Source of the DNA: Dyadobacter sp. CY323
GTDB taxonomy: Bacteria > Bacteroidota > Bacteroidia > Cytophagales > Spirosomataceae
Length of the DNA stretch: 64,000 nucleotides
Assembly (NCBI RefSeq): GCF_021390245.1
Contig: NZ_JAJUXH010000006.1
Coordinates: 1-64,000 of the forward strand
Direction: 5' to 3'
Shown here: piece by piece, positions 10,401-17,601 of the stretch
How the letters are laid out: each line of letters opens with the position of its first letter
Position numbering within the stretch: position 1 is the stretch's first letter
Translations under genes and position numbers: made by a program
The notes under the pieces: generated by a model
What the model was told of the DNA's origin: nothing
The model's database searches: none
What the model saw: the letters and a program-made list of their open reading frames with translations, nothing else

Positions 10401-10700
10401 GCCAACTTTGACGTCTTTGGAAGCAAATCCCAGAAATGAAAAAGTCAGTTCCGCTGCATTATCGCGAACATCCAGCTTATATTTTCCTTCCGAATCCGTG
10501 ATCGTTCCGTTGGCGGTACCTTTCACGACCACACTTACACCGGGGATCGGCGCGCTATCTTCCTGTCCTTTCACCTGCCCGGTAATCGCGAGCTGAGCAA
10601 ATGTCGCCTGAGCGAAAAGCATGATGCCAAAGAGCAAACCGGCCTGCCTGCTCCGTCCGGAACTAATCAGACTTGTTTTTAAGTAGAGTTGTCTAATCAT
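7446..10700 (-). CDS. SusC/RagA-family TonB-linked outer-membrane transporter
   Basis: A 1084-residue TonB-dependent transporter for the same substrate as the SusD protein downstream. A signal peptide (LLFGIMLFAQATFAQ) is followed by a carboxypeptidase-regulatory-like beta-sandwich (about 38-125, with PGVSVVVKGT), a plug domain (about 130-250, containing LNEVVVTALG and the LKGASASALYG signature) and a 22-strand barrel to the C-terminus, which ends in an aromatic-rich GVNVSLTF strand. It has no STN domain, so it is not expected to signal to an anti-sigma factor, unlike the second SusC in this window. Length and order are normal for the family. Its promoter must lie in the 590-bp gap upstream. 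Confidence 0.95.
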   Translation of the reverse strand: MIRQLYLKTSLISSGRSRQAGLLFGIMLFAQATFAQLAITGQVKGQEDSAPIPGVSVVVKGTANGTITDSEGKYKLDVRDNAAELTFSFLGFASKDVKVGDRSVIDVILTPDLRQLNEVVVTALGIKKDIRRIGVAIQTVDGNATVKAREPNAINALAGKVAGLTVGVQQEMLRKPNLQLRGNSDVLFVVDGVPVNSDTWNVSPDDIDTYSVLKGASASALYGFRGKNGAILITTKRGSKDKRGFSVDFNSSTMIDNGFYAIPKVQDLYGPGDHGRYAFGDGKGGGLNDGDYDGGWGPKFEGQLIPQYDSPVDPVTGVRQGTPWVARGKDNLSRFLQPGLLSTNNISVSASGEKYNLRFSTSHIHQKGIVPNTKLNITNFNIVADYNFSKKLTFNSSLQYNRQYTPNIPDINYGPNSIIYNIVLWAGADWNVDDMRNYWQPGKEGTQQIYAEYQRYNNPYFMSYEWLRGHQKSDIIGQAAMTYKFTDFLEATFRSQVNTWSMFRSEKMPVSAGSYGREERRGDYREDRRNLFENNTDLLIKFDKDIFPGFNAKIWGGGNIRSFSYNSQFTTTDYLNVPGLYNFGNSANPVKTANFISDMRVASAYYSADFTFKDYLTVSTTGRMDKLSTLPKGHNAFFYPSVALSTVISDYTHLPEVISFLKLRGSYANVKDGLTASEIVGTPGTSYFLGYGEEYKSSYGGPTYQNSAVYSTPFAYDNKPAAYYTNTLNNPEIVPSTTSQTEVGLDVRVMQNRLGLDVTYFVSNDGPSIFALPISSTTGYTAALVNGIKTRKNGLEISLTGSPIRSEKGFNWDIVANYSTYKKVLTEIYPGQGQFNTFFKVGDRLDKFYGRAFAKTADGQIINDDSGRPIYSSQSRYLGNTNSKFVFGINNKFSYGNFNLGFQFDGRIGGVISNYIQKQTFRGGRHIELIQGQLGASRETDYIAFKKNTENKTYVGEGVQVVGGTALNFDADGNITNLNELKFKPNATAQNVQDWVSRYYNSDEGNLMSRSFGMLREVVIGYRFPAALLERTFIRNASISLVGRNLLYFAEKKDVDLNQYIDDGGSGLQTPSVRRYGVNVSLTF

Positions 10701-11290
10701 GAGCTAAAACATTTAATTGTGATAATTAAAGAAAGATTTTTGGAGTGAATAACTTATCCAGAATACAAAACTCCTGTTTTAGACGGCTATTTGTGTTAAG
10801 TATTTATTAACATACTATAAACAAATCTGAATAAGCTTATCACCCCTGCTCGTTATGGGAATGCCTCGACAAAATGGCAATGGAAGGTCTCACCAGGCAT
10901 TTGTCACCGGTGGCACTGCTGTCTTTAAATGTAAAAAAAATGGTTCAGAAAAGGAACAACTTCCCTTCAACTTATTTACCTATAAATAAGTCAATTACAG
11001 TTACATTTAACTAAATCCATCCCGGATCAGCACTTTATGTTGGTAAGAGTAAAGTGCTTTCCGTAAATGCTTTTCCGGACATTTCACTGTATCAGGCGAT
11101 TACAGTTTGTAGAACGACACTTTCGATATTTCGGCGGGGCTTCCCCATTTTTTTGAAAATAAACTGTCCCTGTATTTTAAATAAAACTAAACATCCGGCC
11201 TTCATCCGACCTTTCAATTTTTTTCCGTTACTTTTTCCAAATCCCGCGTATCAATAGAAGTGGTTAAACGATCATCAAAAACCAATCATC
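10701..11290. other. Gene-free 590-bp region
   Basis: No supported gene lies between the divergent susC and LuxR-type genes. The region is AT-rich and must hold both promoters, though I could not find a good TAnnTTTG/TTTG pair for either. A hairpin with 9-bp arms (AGCACTTTA 11029-11037, TAAAGTGCT 11050-11058) is followed by TT. The 67-codon open frame at 11054-11257 has no recognisable composition or family and is not called. Confidence 0.6.
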
Positions 11291-11494
11291 ATGTTCACAA
11301 AGAGAGAAATCGAAATCATTCATCTGATATCAAAAGGTAAAACTTCACGCGACATTGCATTAAAAATGTTCGTGAGCGAGTATACGGTGAAGACGCACCG
11401 GAAAAATATCCTCCGTAAAATGCGAAAGGCGGAAACCGAATTCATAATGCTGGTCGCGAATTCCGCCAGACTACATAACCGTCTGAAAAAGTAG
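11291..11494 (+). CDS. Stand-alone LuxR/GerE-type helix-turn-helix protein
   Basis: A 67-residue protein that is almost entirely one GerE/LuxR DNA-binding domain. It has TKREIEIIHLISKGKTSRDIA followed by the recognition-helix pattern SEYTVKTHRKNILRKM, which matches the family consensus xxxTVxxHxxxIxxKL. There is no receiver or sensor domain, so any input must come from another protein, from its amount, or from dimer formation. It starts at an ATG and is divergent from susC and upstream of the PA14/dehydrogenase pair, so it could regulate either side. That target is only a guess from position. Confidence 0.8.
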   Translation: MFTKREIEIIHLISKGKTSRDIALKMFVSEYTVKTHRKNILRKMRKAETEFIMLVANSARLHNRLKK

Positions 11495-11618
11495 CTGTTC
11501 GGTGAACGTTTCGGCAACGCATTCATTTAAAAATAAATCATAATAAATCAGGATATATTAGTAGAAAAAATCCCGACCTTCGCTTTTTAATTGTAAACAA
11601 TACACTTAATATATTACA

Positions 11619-13340
11619 ATGCGTCACGTCATTTTAAAAGCATCCTTTCTGTTACTTAGCTGCCCCATTCTGGTATCGGCACAGAAAGGAAATTACTCGC
11701 CGCTTCCTCTCACAGACCTCAGTTCATTCGAAACCAAAAGTGCCAACTGGTCGGTCCAGGGCAATGTCGCGATTCCTCCGACGGCCAACGGCAAGATTAA
11801 AACAACAACGGGAAGCGGAGTACTGGTGGGTAATGCAGGTACTGCAATAACCACAAAACTGAAAGCAAGTGACCTGCGCCTTTATCTCGAATTTGCCGTC
11901 TCCCCAGGCGCGGAAGGAAGTGTTACCCTGCCCGGCGGACAAAAAGTGCGCATTTCAGACAGTAGCAAACAAAAACAGTTAAGTGCACTGACCTCGGGTT
12001 ATATCGGGCAATTTCCAACGCAAAATGCTGCAAAAGCTGCGGGATTATGGCAGACAATGGAACTTGCGTATGATGCTACTGTTCAGCACCTTCCTAATTC
12101 CGCGAGATTGAATTCACTGGTGTTGAATAACGTGACCATTCTCGAAACCATTTACCTGCCGAATTCAAAGACAGCGGCAGATGGTCAGCCACTGACTTTC
12201 GAAGTCACCAAAGGCACGATCGCATTCCGGAATGTCGGCTACCAATTACTTGCGAGCCGTAAACCGCTATCGTTAAATAACCTGACCTACAAAGTATACT
12301 CAGACAAATGGGACGCCAAAGAATATACGAAGGTCGATCATGAAGGAACTTCACAGGTGCTCACACAGGAAGTCACCAATGGAATGCGTGAGTTCCACCT
12401 GATTTACGAAGGTGAAATGGAAGCCACCGAAGCTGGTGATTACAATTTTACTTCCATTTATTCCGGTAATGTCATGACCCTGGATGTGGACGGAAAAAGC
12501 GTGCTGAATAATGGTGAAAGTACTTCCCAGGAAAGTCACACCGGCTCGGTGAACCTGACGCAGGGCAAACACAAGTTTAGGATCCATTATTCCAAATTCC
12601 CGTGGCGCGCGCCAGCACTTGGTTTACGCGTTGAAAAATCCGGAATCCGGCCGTACGATCTGCATACACTTTCATCGCTCCCGGAGCCAGAACCGAAACC
12701 GTACATCAGTGTCACTCCCGAAATGCGGCCTGAAATGGTCCGTTCATTTATCTTAATCGACGGAGAAAAAACAAAACGCACGCATTGCATCTCCGTGGGA
12801 AGTCCGGATGGCTGGAACTACACCATCGATCTGAACCGCGGCGCATTGATCCAGGCATGGCGCGGACAGTTTGCGGACGTGACCGAAATGTGGTACGAGC
12901 GCGGCGAGCCTCAGCTCCTTTTTCCCGCCGGACTAAAAATTCATGTTTCAGGAAGAAGCAGCTTTGCAGGTCTTGAAAATACAAATGCAACCTGGCCGGA
13001 TTCTTCGGATATCAATTTCCTGGGCTATAAAATCAATCCGCAGGGATATCCTGTATTCAGGTACGGAATGGACGGCGCTACGGTGAGCGACGAGCTTGTT
13101 TCGGCAGGTAATACGCTATCGCGTACATTAAAACTGGAAGGAACAGCAAAAAAACCACTTTATTCCTTGCTGGCGAGTGGGAACAAGATCGTAGAAATTG
13201 AGAGCGGTCTTTACCAGATCGACGACCGGTTTTATGTGGTGGTCGATAAAAAAGCCAAAGCAGTTGTGCGGCCGGCTGGTCAGGTACAGGAACTGATCTT
13301 ACCGATTTCGGGTACCACCAACTATTCCATGTACTGGTAG
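11619..13340 (+). CDS. Secreted PA14-domain protein
   Basis: A 573-residue exported protein with a Sec signal peptide (cut near VSAQ). Residues about 20-200 resemble a concanavalin-like domain of the DUF1080 kind. Residues about 215-345 form a PA14 beta-barrel (LTYKVYSDKWD, GDYNFTSIYSGNVMTLDVDG, GKHKFRIHYSK), which usually binds carbohydrate. The last 200 residues contain WNYTIDLNRGALIQAWRG, a segment often found next to sorbosone-dehydrogenase-like proteins. No catalytic motif is visible. The gene is 44 bp upstream of the dehydrogenase-like gene, so the two are probably co-transcribed and act together outside the cytoplasm. Domain calls are good; the role is inferred. Confidence 0.75.
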   Translation: MRHVILKASFLLLSCPILVSAQKGNYSPLPLTDLSSFETKSANWSVQGNVAIPPTANGKIKTTTGSGVLVGNAGTAITTKLKASDLRLYLEFAVSPGAEGSVTLPGGQKVRISDSSKQKQLSALTSGYIGQFPTQNAAKAAGLWQTMELAYDATVQHLPNSARLNSLVLNNVTILETIYLPNSKTAADGQPLTFEVTKGTIAFRNVGYQLLASRKPLSLNNLTYKVYSDKWDAKEYTKVDHEGTSQVLTQEVTNGMREFHLIYEGEMEATEAGDYNFTSIYSGNVMTLDVDGKSVLNNGESTSQESHTGSVNLTQGKHKFRIHYSKFPWRAPALGLRVEKSGIRPYDLHTLSSLPEPEPKPYISVTPEMRPEMVRSFILIDGEKTKRTHCISVGSPDGWNYTIDLNRGALIQAWRGQFADVTEMWYERGEPQLLFPAGLKIHVSGRSSFAGLENTNATWPDSSDINFLGYKINPQGYPVFRYGMDGATVSDELVSAGNTLSRTLKLEGTAKKPLYSLLASGNKIVEIESGLYQIDDRFYVVVDKKAKAVVRPAGQVQELILPISGTTNYSMYW

Positions 13341-13384
13341 TTGTCGACCCATCTCATTCGTTTCAAGATATCCGATTTTAATAA

Positions 13385-15376
13385 ATGAAAAATATAGTTC
13401 TTACCTCTCTGATTTCCCTTGGCTGCATGGCCGCGCTGGCACAGTCAAAAACCAATAAAGAAGACGATTTCTATCGCATTGTAACATTACCCATTCCTGA
13501 AAACATCAGGATGGAAGTGGGCGGAATGCAGGTTATGCCCGATGGCAGACTGGCCACCACAACACGCCGCGGCGAAGTGTGGCTGATTGGCAATCCATAC
13601 CTGAAAGGCGATGGAAAACCGTCGTTTCACAAATTTGCGAGTGGCTTGCACGAACCGCTAGGGCTGCTGAACCGTGGAAAAGACTTTCTGGTGTCGCAAA
13701 GAGGCGAAGTGACGCGCCTCGTTGATACTGATAATGATGGTGTTGCCGACGTGTACGATTCGTTCGCTAAATGGCCGCTTTCCGGAAATTATCACCAGTA
13801 TTCATATGGTCCTGTTGCGATGCCAAATGGCGAGTTGCTGGTTACACTGAACCTGGACTGGGTTGGCCGCGGGGCGAGTGGTTCCAAATGGCGTGGCTGG
13901 ATGCTCAAACTCGGTGAAGATGGAAAACTGACTCCTTTCGCAACGGGACTTCGTTCCCCATCCGGATTCGGGTCATATAAAGGTGATATATTTTACACTG
14001 AAAACCAGGGTGACTGGGTTGGTTCGGGAAGAATGACGCATCTTGAAAAAGGCGATTTCGCAGGTAACCCGGCCGGATTGAAATGGAGCGGCGAGGAAGG
14101 GTCCCCAGTGAAACTAAAACCCGAAGACATCCCAAACACCGGCGAGCCGATCTACGACGTGTCCAAACGAGTAAAGGGCCTAAAACCGCCAGCTGTATGG
14201 TTTCCTCACACATTGGTCGGTATTTCAACTTCGGACTTCAAAGAAGATGTTACAAATGGAACATTCGGGCCATTTGCCGGACAGATGTTTGTTGGCGACC
14301 AGGGACATAGTATCATCACCCGCGTCGATCTTGAAAAAGTGAATGGCGTTTGGCAGGGAACTGTTTTTCCTTTCCGGGAAGGATTTATGTCCGGGATTTT
14401 GCGACTTGAATGGGGCCTGGACGGTTCTTTATTTGTAGGTCAAACGAGCCGTGGCTGGTCTGCAACGGGTAAGGAAGAATTTGGTATCCAGCGATTGGTG
14501 TGGACAGGTAAAATGCCTTTTGAAATGAAAACTGTCCGCTCGATGCCAGACGGTTTCGAGATCACATTCACCAGCCCGGTCGATAAAAAAGCTGCTGCGG
14601 ATCAGAATGCCTATAAATTAAACAGCTTTACCTACAAATACCATCAAACCTACGGTAGTCCGATCGTAAATACGAAAGAAGTCCCGCTGAAAGGAATTGT
14701 CGTTTCCGAAGATGGTTTGCGTGTAAGACTGGTGGTAGACCCTGCCCTGCTTCGCAAAGGATACATTCATGAAATAAAAGCTGACGGCGTAAAAGCGACG
14801 GAAGGAAATGCATTGCTACACGCGACCGGCTACTACACCCTGAATGAAATTGCGGCGGGAAATCCGGTAGCCAGCTCACAATTCACGACGACTGTAAAAG
14901 CAGAAGCAGATCACAGCGCCCATGCGATGCCGGCCGCTGAGGCTGCAAATACCGCTGCTTCGGCAAAACGCGTTACCGAGATGCCGGCGAGCTGGACGAA
15001 TGGTCCAGACCAGGTGGTGACGATTGGTACGGTACCGGGTCTCAAATTTGATATTTCAGAAATTCAGGTGAAAGCCGGAAGCCGCATTAAGATTGTTTTT
15101 AACAACAACGATGATATGCTTCATAATCTGGTGATTACCAAGCCAGGAACGGCCAATGCTGTCGGCGAAGCCGGTTTGAATTTAGGGCTGAAAGGTACTG
15201 AAATGAATTATGTGCCAAAAACCAATGACGTACTCTTCCATAGTAACATCGTCGAGCCGGAAAAATCGGAGTCCATTTATTTTGTTGCTCCGAAACAGGC
15301 CGGGACATACCAATATGTGTGCACATTTCCGGGACATTATACTTTAATGCAGGGAAAACTGAAAGTCGTTAAGTAA
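13385..15376 (+). CDS. Sorbosone-dehydrogenase-like beta-propeller fused to azurin-like cupredoxin
   Basis: A 663-residue secreted protein. After a signal peptide (AALAQ), residues about 25-390 form a glucose/sorbosone-dehydrogenase-type beta-propeller (GGMQVMPDGRLATTTRRGEV, DTDNDGVADVYD, FATGLRSPSGFG). Residues about 395-490 are a linker domain, and residues about 535-663 are a cupredoxin. The type 1 copper ligands are present: His580 in MLHNLVI, then Cys646, His651 and Met655 in CTFPGHYTLM, with azurin spacing. The copper domain could accept electrons from oxidation of a sugar or alcohol at the propeller, replacing the cytochrome c that related proteins carry. The cofactor and substrate are unknown. 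The gene ends at a strong terminator. Confidence 0.85.
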   Translation: MKNIVLTSLISLGCMAALAQSKTNKEDDFYRIVTLPIPENIRMEVGGMQVMPDGRLATTTRRGEVWLIGNPYLKGDGKPSFHKFASGLHEPLGLLNRGKDFLVSQRGEVTRLVDTDNDGVADVYDSFAKWPLSGNYHQYSYGPVAMPNGELLVTLNLDWVGRGASGSKWRGWMLKLGEDGKLTPFATGLRSPSGFGSYKGDIFYTENQGDWVGSGRMTHLEKGDFAGNPAGLKWSGEEGSPVKLKPEDIPNTGEPIYDVSKRVKGLKPPAVWFPHTLVGISTSDFKEDVTNGTFGPFAGQMFVGDQGHSIITRVDLEKVNGVWQGTVFPFREGFMSGILRLEWGLDGSLFVGQTSRGWSATGKEEFGIQRLVWTGKMPFEMKTVRSMPDGFEITFTSPVDKKAAADQNAYKLNSFTYKYHQTYGSPIVNTKEVPLKGIVVSEDGLRVRLVVDPALLRKGYIHEIKADGVKATEGNALLHATGYYTLNEIAAGNPVASSQFTTTVKAEADHSAHAMPAAEAANTAASAKRVTEMPASWTNGPDQVVTIGTVPGLKFDISEIQVKAGSRIKIVFNNNDDMLHNLVITKPGTANAVGEAGLNLGLKGTEMNYVPKTNDVLFHSNIVEPEKSESIYFVAPKQAGTYQYVCTFPGHYTLMQGKLKVVK

Positions 15377-15383
15377 TATTTGC

Positions 15384-15437
15384 TGCCGGTTTTAGTGACG
15401 TTCACCCCGAACAATCCACTAAAACCGGCATTTTTTT
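15384..15437 (+). terminator. Rho-independent terminator
   Basis: A 14-bp perfect stem (15384-15397 with 15417-15430, TGCCGGTTTTAGTG and its complement) is followed by seven T residues, eight bases after the dehydrogenase stop codon. Confidence 0.9.
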
Positions 15438-15551
15438 CAAATCATCCATTTTCTCCAAATAAATAGCAGGTATATACAAGGAGAATAAAAGTACAGTCGA
15501 CTTTGATTAGCACAATTCATTGAATAAATAAAACAAAGCGTATAAGTAACT

Positions 15552-16169
15552 TTGAGCAGCACGGACTCTATACTGCAAGCTACTGACATCAACATTCACC
15601 TCTGGAAACGATTCAAAGCGGGTGATTCGGATGCTTTGGGCCAGCTCGCCCAGGTCCACTACCGTGCTCTTTACAACTACGCCACCCGTTTTTCTTCAGA
15701 TCCCGACTTCATCCGCGACTCCATCCAGGACATGTACCTCGAATTGTGGGAACGCCGCAAAAACTTATCCGAAACGCATTTTGTCAAGTCGTATTTACTT
15801 AAAGCGTTGCGCCACAAACTCATCAAGGAGAGCATTCGCTTAAAACGGTTTCAGGAACCTCAGAGTGACTTTTTTGGTGACGATGACACCGACCCTTCCA
15901 TTGAAGCGCATATCATCGAAGACGAAAACCTCCGGTACCAGAACGGCAGGCTCAAACAGATCATCACGCTTCTCTCAAAAAGGCAACAGGAAATCATCTA
16001 CCTGCGCTTTTATCAAAACCTCGACAACGAGAACATAGCAAACATTATGGGACTCGGTCGGCAAAGCGTTTCGAACCTTCTCTCCCGCACTTTAAAAGAC
16101 ATAAAAGAAATCTGGGTTCCGGTGGAATTTGTTCTGGTGCTGTCGCTTGCGTTTTTTTGTGAGATGTGA
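15552..16169 (+). CDS. ECF sigma-70 factor
   Basis: A 205-residue extracytoplasmic-function sigma factor. Region 2 is at about 20-90 (ALYNYATRFSSDPDFIRDSIQDMYLELW) and region 4 at about 135-185 (LSKRQQEIIYLRFYQNLDNENIANIMG, QSVSNLLSRTL). The start must be the TTG at 15552: an in-frame TAA lies at 15543-15545, and the next Met is inside region 2. It is followed by FecR and an STN-domain SusC, so it should be held inactive by the anti-sigma factor until substrate binds at the outer membrane, then drive the downstream transport genes. The last codons (CEM and stop) fall in a GAGATGTGAGATG repeat, so the C-terminus may have been altered by repeat growth. Confidence 0.9.
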   Translation: MSSTDSILQATDINIHLWKRFKAGDSDALGQLAQVHYRALYNYATRFSSDPDFIRDSIQDMYLELWERRKNLSETHFVKSYLLKALRHKLIKESIRLKRFQEPQSDFFGDDDTDPSIEAHIIEDENLRYQNGRLKQIITLLSKRQQEIIYLRFYQNLDNENIANIMGLGRQSVSNLLSRTLKDIKEIWVPVEFVLVLSLAFFCEM

Positions 16170-16316
16170 GATGTGAGAGCCGACCGCCGAAAGCCGACTG
16201 CCCTATCACTATTTGAAAAAAAACTATACTTTTTTGGTTATATCCTGCTGAAAAGCTGACATACATACATAGAGACCATTCATATCTACGGACTTTATGA
16301 TTGCAGCATTTACCCG

Positions 16317-17417
16317 ATGATCAACTACCGCGCGCATACCGTTGAAGAATTGGCGACGGATGAGATGTTTCGCCGCTGGGTGATGGATCCGACGCCCAAA
16401 CTTGCTTCGTTCTGGAAGCAATGGACGGATGAAAACCCCGACCGGCTGCATATAGTGGCCCAGGCGAGGGAGATGGTGCTTGCTGTCCATGATATTTACA
16501 AAGATGAACTCTCCGATGAAATGGTCGGTCACGAAATCCGGGAGATTGTCCGACTGGCCGAACTGAGGCCGGAGCCGGAGCAGCGTAATATTTTTTACTG
16601 GCCTGCTTTCAGGCGAATTGCTGCTGTGGTCACACTGGTGTCGGGACTGGGTTTGCTCTATTACGCCAGTGAGTCCTCATTACCGTTGGCGGGAACGAAA
16701 CCGCAGGATGAGCAAACGGAAGAGTTGATGTTCTCAAAAACGAACACCACGCAGGAAGAAATGATCGTACTGTTGAGTGACAATAGTGTCGCTACGTTGT
16801 CTAAAGGCAGTAAAATCACTTTCCCAAAACATTTCGGGACTAAGGAGCGAAGGGTTTATCTCACCGGTGAGGCATTCTTTGATGTGACGAAAAATCCAGC
16901 GCAGCCATTTCTGGTTTATGCCAATGAAACCGTCACCAAAGTGCTCGGGACCAGCTTTCGGGTGAAGGCGTTTGAGGAAGACAACACCGTTCTGGTAGTT
17001 GTAAAAACCGGCCGGGTATCTGTATTTCCAAAGCATGAATATGAGGTAAAGCCCGGAGAAAAAATCGAAAAAACAATTGGGGTCATACTCAACCCAAATC
17101 AGCAGGCGGTATTTCTGAGAAAGGAAAACCGGCTCGAAAAAGGGGTCGTAATGCAACCTGCATTACTATCGGAGTCTGTAGTCCGGAAAGACCAGATTTT
17201 TGATGAAAGACCTGTTTCCGAGGTGTTCCAGTCGCTTGAAAAAATGTATGGTATTACGATCATACACAATGCCGAAACCTTGTTGAATTGCATGATCAGC
17301 GCGCAATTTGTGGATGAAAACCTGAAACAACGCATGAATGCAATTTGTGGAGCGATCGGTGCCAGCTATGACATGATAGACGGGCAGATTGTGATCAGTT
17401 CGAAGGGTTGCAACTAG
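16317..17417 (+). CDS. FecR-family anti-sigma factor
   Basis: A 366-residue inner-membrane anti-sigma regulator. The cytoplasmic part (about 1-95) would bind the sigma factor. One membrane helix lies near 98-116 (RIAAVVTLVSGLGLLYYA). The periplasmic FecR domain is at about 140-245 (LSDNSVATLSKGSKITFP, RRVYLTGEAFFDV) and a DUF4974-type STN-like end at about 300-366. It should pass the signal from the STN domain of the SusC protein encoded next to the ECF sigma factor encoded just before. The ATG at 16317 is used, 147 bp after the sigma gene. The membership is clear; the partner assignment rests on gene order. Confidence 0.92.
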   Translation: MINYRAHTVEELATDEMFRRWVMDPTPKLASFWKQWTDENPDRLHIVAQAREMVLAVHDIYKDELSDEMVGHEIREIVRLAELRPEPEQRNIFYWPAFRRIAAVVTLVSGLGLLYYASESSLPLAGTKPQDEQTEELMFSKTNTTQEEMIVLLSDNSVATLSKGSKITFPKHFGTKERRVYLTGEAFFDVTKNPAQPFLVYANETVTKVLGTSFRVKAFEEDNTVLVVVKTGRVSVFPKHEYEVKPGEKIEKTIGVILNPNQQAVFLRKENRLEKGVVMQPALLSESVVRKDQIFDERPVSEVFQSLEKMYGITIIHNAETLLNCMISAQFVDENLKQRMNAICGAIGASYDMIDGQIVISSKGCN

Positions 17418-17601
17418 TTTTTGTTTGAAACAAAACTCCTCCTGCCTATGATATAAATGGTACCGACTTGTAAATATACCAAGAATAGGAGCCAGCGATG
17501 TTTGCGCCATCACTGACTCCATTACTCCAAAAAACACATCTACTAAATGTGGGAGGCCGTTTGTCCTATCTTTTCAAATACTGAACAAAACAATCAAAAG
17601 T

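Noticed and set aside
11054..11257. 67-codon open frame in the 590-bp gap
   Set aside because: No recognisable family, odd composition, and it overlaps a hairpin; treated as chance.
15547..15554. TAACTTTG as a promoter -7 box for the ECF sigma gene
   Set aside because: It includes the only possible start codon and has no TTTG at suitable distance upstream.
17481..17515. Stem of GGAGCCAGCGATG with CATCACTGACTCC after fecR as a terminator
   Set aside because: Two mismatches on the plus strand and no T run follow.
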